Origin: Acanthosepion esculentum
Lineage: Eukaryota; Mollusca; Cephalopoda; Sepiida; Sepiidae
Direction: 5' to 3'
NCBI GenBank assembly: GCA_964036315.1
Contig: OZ038498.1
Location: forward strand, 6,198,278 to 6,262,277
DNA length: 64,000 bases
The first letter of the stretch is position 1. Each line of letters opens with the position of its first letter. A program made the position numbers and the translations under genes. Below the pieces are notes generated by a model that was given only the letters and a program-made list of their open reading frames with translations, had not been told where the DNA came from and did no database searches. This document shows, piece after piece, positions 10,843-20,650 of this stretch.

Positions 10843-11050
10843 TATAGTTGGTAATATTGGTTTTCAAAAAAGTATAGCTGGTAATATTGTTTTTCAAAAA
10901 AGTGTAACTGGTAATATTGTTTTTCAAAAAAGTATAGCTGGTAATATTGTTTTTCAAAAAAGTGTAGCTGGTAATATTTTTCCAAAAATGTTTAGCTGGT
11001 AATAATATTTTTTCAAAAACGTATAGCTGGTAATATTGTTTTTCAAAAAG
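10843..11050. repeat. 30-bp tandem repeat, about 7 units
   Basis: The unit is GTATAGCTGGTAATATTG followed by TTTTTCAAAAAA. The three overlapping open frames in this array are only the repeat read in different frames. The reverse complement of the same unit occurs in two copies at 54756-54827, in both places abutting the same dispersed repeat, so the array is part of that element. Confidence 0.9.
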
Positions 11051-11055
11051 AAATG

Positions 11056-11245
11056 TGCTGGAAAAGACCTGGAAGTTCACTATTTACCCATAGCTTGGAC
11101 CACAATAGGTGCTACCACCCCGGGTCAGGGTGGACCTGGGAACGCCAGCAATTAAGAGGTGGTTCCACACTTCCTCAAAACCTCCTGATCAGAGGACTTG
11201 CTGTTGGATGCAGTTTAACGCCGTACGCAGGGCGTTGTTGGAATA
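11056..11245 (-). mobile_element. Dispersed repeat family B (unclassified)
   Basis: The minus strand matches 48948-49108 and 54576-54755. Shared blocks are GTTAAACTGCATCCAACAGC, GAGGAAGTGTGGAACCACCT and GTGGTAGCACCTATTG-like sequence. It is noticeably GC-richer than its surroundings, has no conserved frame across the copies, and is joined to the 30-bp tandem array. A non-autonomous retroelement is likely but unproven. Confidence 0.6.
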
Positions 11246-11349
11246 GATGTATATTGTACCACATAAGGAAAATGTAGCTGCTGACCTATCTTACTCTCGG
11301 TAGGCACCGCCTATTTTGCCGAGCTAGATGACACACCTGATATATATGT

Positions 11350-11450
11350 ATGAATGAAAATTGGAAATGGTCTTACCCTTTAAGACTTAATTGGGTTAAA
11401 GTGATGTTTATGTCGTTATATCTACACATGTACATGAAAGAGAGGAGAAG
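11350..11450 (+). repeat. Dispersed repeat fragment related to 35075-35170
   Basis: Shares the order TTAAAGTGATGTTTATG, then an ACATGTACATGAA-like block, then a GAGAGGAGAAGCTGA block with 35105-35160. The hammerhead-like part seen at 35 kb is not preserved here. Confidence 0.45.
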
Positions 11451-12372
11451 CTGAAATTTTAAACTTTTAAATTCATTTTTTTTTTATGTGTAGCAGTTTT
11501 TAAATTGAAATTATGGTCACTCATAATGGTGAACAACTAATATTCATAAAATATCCCTTTTGTGTTCATACAAATGTCATTTAAATTCTCAAGGTTTCTC
11601 CTATGTATTCCTTGTGGCAATTATTACAGGTGATAGGGCAAATTCCTCCAAGTTTTAGCTTATTTTGTGGTCAAAGTCTCTCTGTTTGCCTGACCTTCTG
11701 CATTATTTGTGATGATTTTGTCATGTATAATATGGCAGAGTATACATGGGGTGAGTTATGACAGGTTGAACATAAAGAGCTGATATTTATGAGGTGAGTT
11801 TGGGTGGGTTGACATATCCGCTGGATGCACATTAATGCTTTGCTTCTCTCATTTGGTTACTGCTTTGAAAAGATTGTTTGCAGATCTAATTCTAGAATAA
11901 GTTACATGGTGCTGAAGATTGGAAAAGTAAATCGAAGAAGACAGGTTTGAGACCAGCGATATTGAGCGAATGTCTTCGTGCTTTGTTAATGGCTAACTAT
12001 CACTGGGAATTGAAGATGTTTGAATTCAAAAGAGCAAGTCTGCTGGAATTATATGAGTCTTGGGAATTTTCATCCCTGCCATTTAGAATAGTTAACTTAA
12101 TAACATGTAGAAACTGCTTGACATCCAGGTGAGTTCCACTGCACAGTTCCATTGCAGGTGAAGATTTCTGAGAAGTATGATGGACATCCCAATTTTTAGT
12201 CTAGGAAGTGTTCAAAACTCTATCTACTGACTATCTATTGACTGAAACCTTCCAGGAATCTGTGGTAACAGTCTTGAGTTTATTTCTTATGGTTAACCTC
12301 ACATAGCCGATGTCTTCTGAGTCTTCATGCCAAAAAGGTGATTAATGATCCTTGTTATTTGTCGATGATTGT

Positions 12373-12374
<2 letters not shown>

Positions 12375-12424
<50 letters not shown>
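12375..12424. repeat. (TA)n-(CA)n microsatellite
   Basis: A run of about 40 bp of TA followed by a short CA run. Confidence 0.95.
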
Positions 12425-12429
12425 AGGCT

Positions 12430-14150
12430 CCAATATGAGTATAGATGTATTGTTTTTAAGGTATAGAGTTCTACATAGAAATTAGTTGTTTTTTTTAAAT
12501 TATATATTTAAACAAGAATAATATTTTTCTGTCAGGAGTTTTGTGATCACATTGATCAATGGAAATGATTTAAGGGAGGTATCAGAAAAGGGATAAGACA
12601 TAAGGTTGGTTGGAAAAGACAAAGTTTTTCTTTTTCTTTTGTAACAGATAAATAATGTAGGAGTTAAATAGCCTAATATTCAGTGAGCATAATCCTATTA
12701 AATTATTTCAGTATGAACACTCTCCTTTGTCTTGCAAATTAAGTATGATTGTAAGAAGTGTGTTGTAGCATACCTATGGACAATAATGGGTGTGTCCCCA
12801 TTCCCATAAATACAGTAGTAAATACTGTATGTTGGTCTGCAGTTGGAGATTAATTGTGGAATTCACTTGACTCACTTCTAGTAGTTGACTACTACTTCTC
12901 TGTGTTGCTGACGAATCTTATATGCATTGTTCTTGTCCTAAGTATTATCGTTCATTACAAACCTTCGTGTGATTATTCTATTCAGTAACCTTCCCTAGGT
13001 TACAACAAAGTGTTAAATGGTTTAGTTGCAGTTCATTAACTCTAGTATAATAAAGAAATTAGTTATAAACCAATAAAAACATTATTATTTTCTTTTTCTT
13101 CCTTAAGAGAAGGGTGTTTACCAAATTTGTAGTAGCCTTATGTAAATAATAGAATAGTCATTATCGTCAACTTTCATAATTATTCTCACAGAAAGGAAAT
13201 GGCATTTTTCTCTTCAGTTGTTTTTATTTCCCAAGTTGAATTTTTAAAAAAATATGTCATATTTTGGTTGCTGAAAGGAGTTCACCTGGAATTGGTATTT
13301 AACATATTTTCCTACAATGGAAATATTTTCAGTGAGAGGTGTGTTTACATACACATATATATGTAGCCTTTCTAACATTAAGAAAAATGTGTTTACAATA
13401 TATGATGGAGCATGATCTCTAATATTGCGTTAAAATGCCACTCCATATTAAATTAAAACTAAATTTTAAGTAATAGAATTTACCAATGTAAAAATAGTCA
13501 CTAATCAAACTCATAAATAAAATTCAAACTGATAAAGATATCACCTTAATAATCATTTACTACTAGATGTAAACTTATATTTGAGAAAAAGTTTCTAGTG
13601 TTTTAATGTAAATTCTATAAATGTTTTTTAATCGACTATTTCACATTAAATCCCCAAAATGTTCGTAATAAAGGTTTTTTTAAAAAAAACTTTAACATAT
13701 AATTAAATTGCTTAGACTGTTTAAACAAAAAAATTTACGAAATCTCAAAGTAAAGAAAAAAACAACGCCTATTCCAATGGAAGTCAATGACACTTTATTA
13801 CAACTTCTTTCTCTTTTTTCTCTCTTTTTCTTTTTTTCTTTTTGGTCTATCCCCCCTCCTATATCAAGATATAACTTCCGTTAACAGATTTAAAGTGTCA
13901 ATGTCTAGATTTCAGCAAAAATTTAAATTTGAAACAATAGAAATGTTACATTTAACTCAATGCTGTCTCTCTACCCCCCTACACTGCTCCCACTTCGTGG
14001 GTTTCCTTATTATTGCCCATCATGAATGTGTAAATTTATTTTCATTTTTTCATTTCAACATTTGGAAATAAATCTGATGATCCACTGTCCTTTAAAAGGG
14101 CTGTGGTGAAATAATTTATTATATGGAACCTTAAAGTAATCTGTTTTTAT
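12430..14150. other. AT-rich stretch without gene
   Basis: No gene recognised. A pyrimidine tract lies at 13797-13858. A block around 12983-13010 (CAGTAACCTTCCCTAGGTTA) is echoed in reverse orientation at 57048-57075, suggesting a shared but unidentified repeat terminus. Confidence 0.45.
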
Positions 14151-14157
14151 TTAAAAA

Positions 14158-14223
<66 letters not shown>

Positions 14224-14232
14224 CTATATATA
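14158..14232. repeat. (TA)n-(CA)n-(TA)n compound microsatellite
   Basis: About 40 bp of CA between short TA runs, directly upstream of a SINE copy. Confidence 0.95.
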
Positions 14233-14253
14233 TATTCCTTCGATAAAAATATT

Positions 14254-14480
14254 CTCTGTTTATATTTGCTGTCCAGATGCTTTTCTGTAGCTAAATAGTA
14301 TAGCACATCAGATCAAATGATAGTTTCTGTACAGGAATACAGGTTTGATTCCTGTTTGAAAATGCCTATTTTCTACAAAATGTCTTGAACATTCAGGCTG
14401 GTAAATATAATTAATACTGTTTAATTTTTTTAAAAATCAGAGCATTTACTTAAATAAATTGTATCTATAAAAATAAGATA
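14254..14480 (+). mobile_element. tRNA-derived SINE, family C, copy 1
   Basis: The tRNA-like head has an A-box-like TAGCTAAATAGTATAGCAC at 14288 and a B box GGTTTGATTCC at 14342. The body contains ACATTCAGGCTGGTAAAT and ends with ATTTACTTAAATAAATT and ATCTATAAAAATAA. It is about 85 percent similar by eye to the next copy, 330 bp downstream. Confidence 0.7.
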
Positions 14481-14587
14481 TATTAAATAATTGTTGGACT
14501 TAAACAATGACAACATATGAAGTGGTTTATGTTAAGATATGTTTTGTGAGTAGATATGCTCACTCAAGAAAAATCATTGTAGACTGT

Positions 14588-14820
14588 GTTTATAAACAGT
14601 AATTTGAACTTTGCTGACCAGACACTTCTTTGTAGCTAAATAGTATAGCACATCAGATCAAATGATGGTTCCCTATAGGATACAGGTTCAATTCCTGTAG
14701 GATGATGCATATATTCTATGAAATTTCTCAAACATTCAGTGTGATAAATGTAATTAATGCTGTTTAATTAAAAAAACAGAACATTTACTTAAATAAATTT
14801 TATCTATAAAAATAACATAA
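14588..14820 (+). mobile_element. tRNA-derived SINE, family C, copy 2
   Basis: Same head (TAGCTAAATAGTATAGCAC, with B box GGTTCAATTCC at 14685) and same body as copy 1. The two copies are in the same orientation, separated by about 107 bp, so they may have arisen by tandem duplication or by two independent insertions. The B box is closer to the consensus here. Confidence 0.7.
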
Positions 14821-15295
14821 ACAGAAGAGATATATATGGATGAAAATCGAACAGAATGATAGAATAAGGAACATACAGATCACAATTATAAATTTAACAT
14901 CAAAAATGTTTTGGGAAATTAGTTATGAAAGATAAGTTTCCATTAACTTGCTATTCTGTCTTGTTTGCTTTCATTAGTGTGCATGTGAACTGAGTTCAAA
15001 TAGGGATTTACAATTTGACAATTGATAGAAAAAACAGGAAATGTTTATGATTTTAACATGTTTTACTTTTATTTAAGCTTCTTCAGAATTTGGTGGGGAA
15101 ATGAGTGATGGACGAGAAAGTTCCATTGACTTGAGTTTTGTGTTTTTCATTCGTCAGGTGCACCTTGTATAGTTTTGTTTTCTGATGAAGGATAAAATAA
15201 ATTCAAAACTTGTTAAATTTATAAATGTTTCCAATTTGTTCTTTGTGTGTGTAATTTGGCAGCAACTTTTCTTTTAAACATGTGTTGAATGTTAA

Positions 15296-15572
15296 AACAT
15301 TGTCCTGCATATTTTCTTTTGAATTTTCTCATATTTTCTAATGAGACTTTTTATTTGAAAATGATATCGAAATAAATATTGTCCGTACGATAACCTAGTA
15401 CTTTCGAACATCATTGTTCATCTTTTAAAAAATTTTGACCCTGAAGATGAACAATGATGTTCGAAAGTACTAGGTTATCATATGGACAATATTTATTTCG
15501 ATATCATTTTCAAATAAAAAGTCTCATTAGAAAATATGAGAAAATTCAAAAGAAAATATGCAGGACAATGTT
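15296..15572. mobile_element. Large near-perfect palindrome (128-bp arms)
   Basis: The left arm 15296-15423 and right arm 15445-15572 are reverse complements with only a few mismatches (for example CGTACG versus CATATG); the loop is 21 bp. No simple repeat contributes to the match. The plus-strand apex holds a hammerhead-like motif (15436-15477), and the left arm carries the mirror image without the CUGAAGA box. Such high arm identity implies recent origin or ongoing correction between arms. Confidence 0.9.
15436..15477 (+). ncRNA. Hammerhead ribozyme-like motif at palindrome apex
   Basis: In order: stem I strand UGACC, core CUGAAGA, one extra U, stem II GAACA with UGUUC around AUGA, core GAA, stem III AGU with ACU without a loop, cleavage base A (triplet CUA), and stem I strand GGUUA. 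All invariant core bases are present and stems I (5 bp with one G-U) and II (5 bp) pair. Doubts are the extra U and the loopless 3-bp stem III, which in known elements works best as a dimer. Confidence 0.55.
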
Positions 15573-15659
15573 GTCTTTAAATTCAACACAGCATATATAT
15601 ATGTATATACCCATGATAGACATTGTTAGGAGGATTTGATAATTATAATTAAGTAATTC

Positions 15660-15933
15660 ATTGAGTCTGAAAGAAACCTCAACAGAATGCAGAAAGCACT
15701 GGACGGCCGTTTCGTCCTATATTTGGGACTCATCAGCAGTGCGCATCCACTACCGAGAATTGAAACCCGGACAGTTTGGTTATCAAGCAAACGTCATACC
15801 AACTGTTCCAACAGGCCTCGGTAACAAAGAGATAGCAAATCAGACTCAATATAGCGCCGCTCGCTCACATATTCCGTGGTGGAACTGAACTGAAGTTCTC
15901 TGTAATCATAGGACTGTGTCCCCGGGAGCCACG

Positions 15934-15935
<2 letters not shown>
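15660..15935 (-). mobile_element. tRNA-headed SINE-like element carrying a hammerhead ribozyme
   Basis: On the minus strand a tRNA-like promoter region comes first: an A-box-like AGTTGGTATGAC (15793-15804) and a B-box-like GGGTTTCAATTCTC (15755-15768). It is followed 14 bp later by a complete hammerhead (15696-15742) and a short AT-rich tail. This order, Pol III promoter then hammerhead, is that of the schistosome Sm-alpha SINE-like elements. The part upstream of the A box (15810-15935) is GC-richer, ends at a (TA)n tract, and may belong to the element. No protein is encoded; the plus-strand frame of 75 codons here is incidental. Confidence 0.65.
15696..15742 (-). ncRNA. Type I hammerhead self-cleaving ribozyme
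   Basis: Read on the minus strand: stem I strand GCACUG, core CUGAUGA, stem II GUCC with GGAC enclosing CAAAUAUA, core GAA, stem III ACGG with CCGU (no loop, 4 bp counting the A15.1-U16.1 pair), cleavage after the C of GUC, then stem I strand CAGUGC pairing fully with the first strand. Every invariant base of the hammerhead is present and no extra nucleotide is needed. The loopless stem III resembles that of schistosome Sm-alpha, Penelope and retrozyme hammerheads, which tend to cleave as dimers. The core and stem II GUCC/GGAC match the best-known animal examples. Confidence 0.85.

Positions 15936-15936
<1 letters not shown>

Positions 15937-16002
<66 letters not shown>
15937..16002. repeat. 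(TA)n microsatellite
   Basis: A perfect AT run of 66 bp. Confidence 0.97.
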
Positions 16003-16006
<4 letters not shown>

Positions 16007-16102
16007 AAGATAAAAATTATTAAAAAAATCAATTAAAATCTTCAGACATACTGGGTTGTAGATTAATATTCTTTTGCTTTTATTATTATTATTTCATTTA
16101 TA

Positions 16103-16145
16103 TTCCTCGACTAGTTTCGACCAACATGCCCATCATCGGGAGAAA
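16103..16145 (-). ncRNA. Hammerhead-like motif, stem II degraded
   Basis: On the minus strand: stem I strand UUUCUC, core CCGAUGA (CUGAUGA with U to C), a weak stem II segment, GAA, stem III AC with GU around UA, cleavage triplet GUC, and stem I strand GAGGAA which pairs over 6 bp. The core change and unstable stem II suggest a dead relic. An (ATT)n tract precedes it on the plus strand at 16080-16094. Confidence 0.4.
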
Positions 16146-16384
16146 AAAATGTTTCTGCTTGCTGTAGCAGTAAACTACAGAAATGAATGTCTTGAAGAAA
16201 ACAAACTTTTGTCTGTAGTTTTCATTTGTTTTTTTATTATTTATTTATTTTTTTATCTTTTTAACATGAGTTTATTAACATTCCTTGTGTTGGTCAAACA
16301 GTCTCTTTTAAGTTGTCATTTGAGATAAGAGCTATGTTCCCTTTTTTCTCACCGGTCAGTTCAGCAGTTTATTGGTGTCTGGGG

Positions 16385-16620
16385 AGGGGATGGTAAGTGT
16401 GTTTGTGTGTATGTGTTTGTGTTATTTAGTTTAGTGTGTGTGTGTTATTTAGTCTCTGGTAAGTGTGTGTGTGTGTGTGTTATTTAGTTTTTAAGGGAGT
16501 GAGTGAGTGAGTATGATACATGTTAGCTTGTATATTGCTATGGGTGTGTGTTATCATTTGGCTCATTAGGAAAGTGAGTGAGTATGTTGTGTGTGGGTGT
16601 GTGTATAAGTGTGAGGCCTC
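16385..16620. repeat. GT-rich degenerate tandem repeat
   Basis: Interrupted GTGTGT runs separated by TTATTTAGT blocks that repeat at roughly 40-50 bp (near 16420, 16445 and 16480), followed by GTGAGTGAGT. This is an impure minisatellite. Confidence 0.7.
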
Positions 16621-16766
16621 AACACCTCTGTAAGCATGTCTGTTTTGTATGGGTATGGAATGTGGGTAGGTTTTGATTTGTAGGGTTATGTGTTACTACT
16701 ATCTATATTGTTAAATTTATGTTTTAGCCCGGCTGGAAACAGCGTGTGTAAACATCATCGTATCCA

Positions 16767-16805
<39 letters not shown>

Positions 16806-16808
<3 letters not shown>

Positions 16809-17064
16809 TTAAGAAGCAGTAGATATTTTTTACATATATTGCTCAATATTAAAAATATTTAAAATAGTGTGTTAATATTATATTAAAAAAGAATACTTTC
16901 AAGTAAATTAGGGTTAAAATTGATATTTAAAAGGTAAGTAATCTTATATATATATATAAAATATAAAAAAGATTACTTTTAAATATCAATATAATATTAA
17001 TGCTCTATTTTTAATATTTTAATATTGATCACTATATATAAAAATATCTGCTGATACTTAAATC
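16806..17064. mobile_element. Diverged AT-rich palindrome
   Basis: The outer ends GATTTAAGAAGCAGTAGATA (from 16806) and a matching reverse complement ending at 17064 bracket inner inverted blocks around TTAATATTATATT and GATATTTAAAAG. The left arm carries an extra segment of about 35 bp. TA runs lie on both sides. Confidence 0.65.
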
Positions 17065-17069
17065 GTATA

Positions 17070-18202
17070 TATATATTTGTATATTTTTACATATGTAAAA
17101 CCGTATAGAACAGAATTGTGCATAAATTTAACATGTAATTTGTGTCTATATTTGCAATCATACAAATTGAAATATCTAGAGAAATAGGTTATGTTTCTAT
17201 ATAAATAGAAGCTTATATTTATGTGTGTAAAGTTGGATGAGAATCTAATTGAATGGCGAAATATATAAGATGATTGAGAAAGGTTTGTAACTTAATGAAT
17301 TTTGCTGATGATCTGTTGTCATCATAAAAAGTCCTTGTGAAATAAAATTCTTTTGCTGAGGATACTGGACCATCAGGGAAACATGCCAAGATAAAAATAG
17401 GGGGTGCAGAAAAAAAATCCAACCAAATGAGCAAACATAATTTTTTGAATGAAGTTGGTGAAGGAGTGTCTTGGCTTGGCTGAGAACTTTTCGAAAACAT
17501 CTCTCTCTCTCTCTCTCTTCTCACGTAAACACACACACAGAGTATTAATGTATTTAATATTGACATTTTAAGACTGATTGTTGCAGGTGCACCATTTTTC
17601 TAATTTTCATTTTTCATATTAACTTTTTTGCCTGTGAAATTTCCTCTGTACTTATACACAACATATATAATTGCTTTAATTTGTCTGTTTTGAAATTGCT
17701 TCAAAATTTATCTTTAACTTTCTGCCAATTTTGCTTGCTCGGGTTTGCTTTTCACATAATTCTTTTCAAATGATAAAGAAGGATTCTGTTGATGATAAAA
17801 AATAAAAAAAGGACATTTATTCATTTGTATGTTGATGGTGTTGCCTAGATTCTTGTCATTTTGACATGGATGAAAATGTTTTATCTCAGCTGATGGCTAG
17901 TATCTTACAATTCTGAATCCCTATCTCTTGTGACAAGTGTCCGTTTGGAATCATGAACGTAAAGATATACTCACACGCACGCATCAACTCTCTTAATCCT
18001 GATGAAATTACAAGAAGACACTTGGAATTTCTGCAGCTTACATGCCAGCCATAGATGTCACTGGTGATCTCTTAATTTAGTGAAAGCTTATCATATTTTG
18101 CTTAGATTTTATCCTAGCATTGTCTTCTAAGATTTTACTAACATGAAGCATGAACAAATGCCCATATTAATTGAAGACAAGGTTGAATTGTTATATGATC
18201 AA
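17070..18202. other. Stretch without gene
   Basis: Contains a (GA)n/(CT)n run at 17500-17518 and a 115-codon minus-strand frame (17219-17566) that has no recognisable domain and includes translated simple repeat. Nothing else seen. Confidence 0.45.
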
Positions 18203-18779
18203 CTAAGCAGTATAACCCGTCTTCAACCGGGTCTTTCATTACTGGGAATCTTTGCTGTTCAATTGGAGCAGTTTAAGTTTAAAGTCAGTCTGCCTGAAAA
18301 TCAATATTAGTCACAATAATTGGGTGCAACTGAGGCACATCCCCAAATGGGGGGGTTAACAATTTGAATGGAGTGTGGCCCTGAAAACGGCTGTTTTTGT
18401 CTTCTCAATCTCGCAAAGAAGGAACCTCTTCCATGGACTGTTGTAATAATAATATACGATAATTTTTATTTATAATTCTAAAAGTCTTTTGTGTTAGATT
18501 TCAACTCTGTAAATTGATTGTACGCTGTTTTTTACAGACATTAAATCTTGCCTTGATTTTTTTCGCAAAGTGTAAAAAATCAATTTTTAACTATTTTCAC
18601 CTACAAGGGTGTGATGTTTTCCAACCAATTTCGACTCAAAACCAGGACTTAAGAATTATCTGTCAAACAAAAAAAATTTAAACGAAATTGGATGAAAACT
18701 GTGGAAACACATAAACAACATCCAATCACACTACACACACACATACATACACACACACTTTGAAAATTATAGATATAGA
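18203..18779 (-). mobile_element. Non-autonomous Helitron
   Basis: On the minus strand the 5' end is TCTATATCTATAATTTTC followed by a GT-rich run, and the 3' end has a hairpin (ACCCGGTTGAAGACGGGT) followed about 7 nt later by CTTAG and a flanking T. This is the TC...CTRR plan of Helitrons, with one variant base at the 3' tetranucleotide. The interior has the block GTTTTCATCCAATTTCG shared with 18893-19066. No Rep/helicase coding sequence is present. Confidence 0.7.
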
Positions 18780-18892
18780 TAATATTATTGTAATAATTTA
18801 AACTATTTTTTATTAATGTTTTTATTTATGAAAGATATATATCCAAGAACAGATAGTAAATAGTAAAACTTTGCTGAGAGTTTTAATGGACA

Positions 18893-19066
18893 GGAAGTAG
18901 TGGAGAGCCATTGTCACCAACAATTTGGACTCAAAACCAGCACTGAAGAATTATCTATCAAACAAAAAAAAATTCATCAAAATCGGATGAAAACTGTGGA
19001 AATGCATAAACAATATCCGATCACACACACACACACACACATTTTGAGAGTTATAGATAATATAGA
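18893..19066 (-). mobile_element. Helitron 5' fragment
   Basis: Duplicates the first part of the neighbouring Helitron (blocks GACTCAAAACCAG, GAATTATCTATCAAACAAA and GGATGAAAACTGTGG, then CA repeats and TATAGATAATATAGATA). The 3' hairpin end is missing. Confidence 0.65.
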
Positions 19067-19079
19067 TAATATACAGGGT

Positions 19080-19850
19080 GCAATGAATAAATTGTCTAAA
19101 TTATGCAAAAAATGAAAATAACACTGACATCTCATTTTAACAGATATAATTACCAAAATTAGACAAAAATGTTTCGAAATACTAAAGAGAAATTTTATTC
19201 AATAAAATCGCCATTGGCTTCAACCAGGGCCTCCAGACGAATTTGGAATCTCCTGCAACTCTTCTGGATGATCTTGTTTAAGCTGATGAATGCTGCTATA
19301 ATCCTTGCTTTCAGTTCATCTATGGTGTTACAAGGAGTTTTGTCAACTGTGCTCCACTCATAACAATCAAAGGGGTTGCAGTCTGGGGAGTTAGGTTGCC
19401 AGATATAAGGGGTAATGTGGTTGCAGAAATTGTCTGACAGCCATGACTGGCTTCTCCTGTGTGGTATGGTGCAGAGTCCTGTTGAAGACATAGGGTCTTC
19501 CAGCAGCTACCCTCTTGACCCAGGGAAGCACAACCTCCTTAAAGCACTTGTTGTAGGCCTCTGTGTTGAGTCTGAGGCTCTCATCAACAAATTCAGGAGT
19601 TCTTTTATCAGAATGATCAGAGTGAGTTTTCTGAGCTGCCATGCCTTCATAATGTCTATTAGTCTCATACAACTCTTTCCAAACACTGTCCTCAGATTGA
19701 TACTCAAACACTCTGAAATGTTTGTATTGGATTTTCAGGCACGAATGCCAAGCAGTACAACATATCGTTTCCAAATTTCTGGCAGAGTGAATTGTGTCCT
19801 GGTGCTCTTTTTCTCGCAGACAGTGCCCAACTGACCCTACTATACTGTGC
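19080..19850 (-). pseudogene. Tc1/mariner-superfamily transposase (frameshifted)
   Basis: Minus-strand frames at 19391-19774 and 19195-19491 together cover most of a mariner-like transposase. In order: a degraded N-terminal part (ENPIQTF and EYQSEDSVWKELY), PWVKRVAAGRPYVF, the catalytic block QQDSAPYHT in a third frame between two frameshifts near 19470-19490, then NSPDCNPFD with the third acid, and the C-terminal LEALVEANGDFIE ending at 19195. The family normally reads this as one frame of about 340 residues. At least two single-base frameshifts inactivate the copy. A probable element end (CAGGGTGCAATGAATAAATT) lies at 19075, but the partner inverted repeat was not found. Confidence 0.8.
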
Positions 19851-19942
19851 AGTCAACAAAATCAAAAACAAACGACGTGTATGTGTGAGATTAAAAACAT
19901 AAAATGGTGACAATTTACCTATCGTACCTTCTGTGTGTGCGA

Positions 19943-19951
<9 letters not shown>

Positions 19952-19985
<34 letters not shown>
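19952..19985. repeat. (TA)n-(CA)n microsatellite
   Basis: A TA run of about 25 bp flanked by GT and CA runs. Confidence 0.9.
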
Positions 19986-19986
<1 letters not shown>

Positions 19987-20010
19987 TTTTATCTAAGTTT
20001 TGTTAAACAC

Positions 20011-20265
20011 CAGACCACAATGTGCTGACTGTGTTTGGAAAATAAAACATTTCTATAACTCAAGGTACATACATAAAAATCCATACATTCAGTTAAAAGT
20101 GAAATCAAATCATCCTTAATAATGGCCAAAAGTGCTGAGGCATATAGAAAATTCAAACAATTTCTACATAATTTATGTCCAGAAAAGAAGAGAATTCTAA
20201 GAACACAGCAGTGCCTTGTCAGTCCTTTTTTTAATGAAACTCATATATACAAATGTTCACCCAAT
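20011..20265 (+). mobile_element. Penelope-like element, isolated 3' end
   Basis: Matches 42060-42325, the 3' end of the Penelope-like element, over about 250 bp: CACAATGTG, GGAAAATAAAACAT, CTATAACTC, a GATAATAGCTAAAAGT-like block and GTCCAGAAAAGAA. It contains no coding sequence and was presumably inserted as a 5'-truncated copy. Confidence 0.75.
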
Positions 20266-20650
20266 ACAAGATGCAAATGCTCGAAAAGGTAGAGAGTTAT
20301 AATGTAATGTTGTATAAATGTAAGAAAAGATGAAAAACAAATTCCATGGGGGGCTATGCAGGAAAGATAACAGTTAATCCTAGACTTGGAGACATTAGTA
20401 GGTGGTGGGACTAAGGAAGTAAGGATAGAGTGGCAAGATGCTTGCAACATTTTGTCTGTGGGGAAAGGGGTTGTAGGGAGGAAAATAATTTATCACACAC
20501 AAGGTGCTTTTGAACTCTATCAAGAGGCAAGTGAGGACTGTGCTGCTCTAGCCCAGATATAGTAGCAATACTTCATGATTGGTCTGATCCGGTTCTTGTT
20601 TATATAGAGTATCAATATTCAATGCACAGATAAATGGTGGATTTATAAAC
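20260..20650 (-). pseudogene. LINE fragment (RT C-terminal region)
   Basis: The minus strand reads MKYCYYIWARAAQSS near 20545-20575, then INYFPPYNPFPTDKML and, at 20370-20420, LVPPPTNVSKSRI. These follow the order seen in LINE C-termini (EYCSHIW..., LVP...). Several stops. It differs from LINE family 1, so it is a second jockey/CR1-like family. Confidence 0.6.

Noticed and set aside
10695..11080. Repetitive tyrosine- or phenylalanine-rich proteins in three frames
   Set aside because: They are the 30-bp tandem repeat translated in different frames; period 30 keeps every frame open.
17219..17566. 115-codon minus-strand frame as gene
   Set aside because: No domain, includes translated GA/CT repeat, no supporting context.
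19415..19834. 139-codon plus-strand frame
   Set aside because: Antisense to the mariner transposase relic; no motif of its own.
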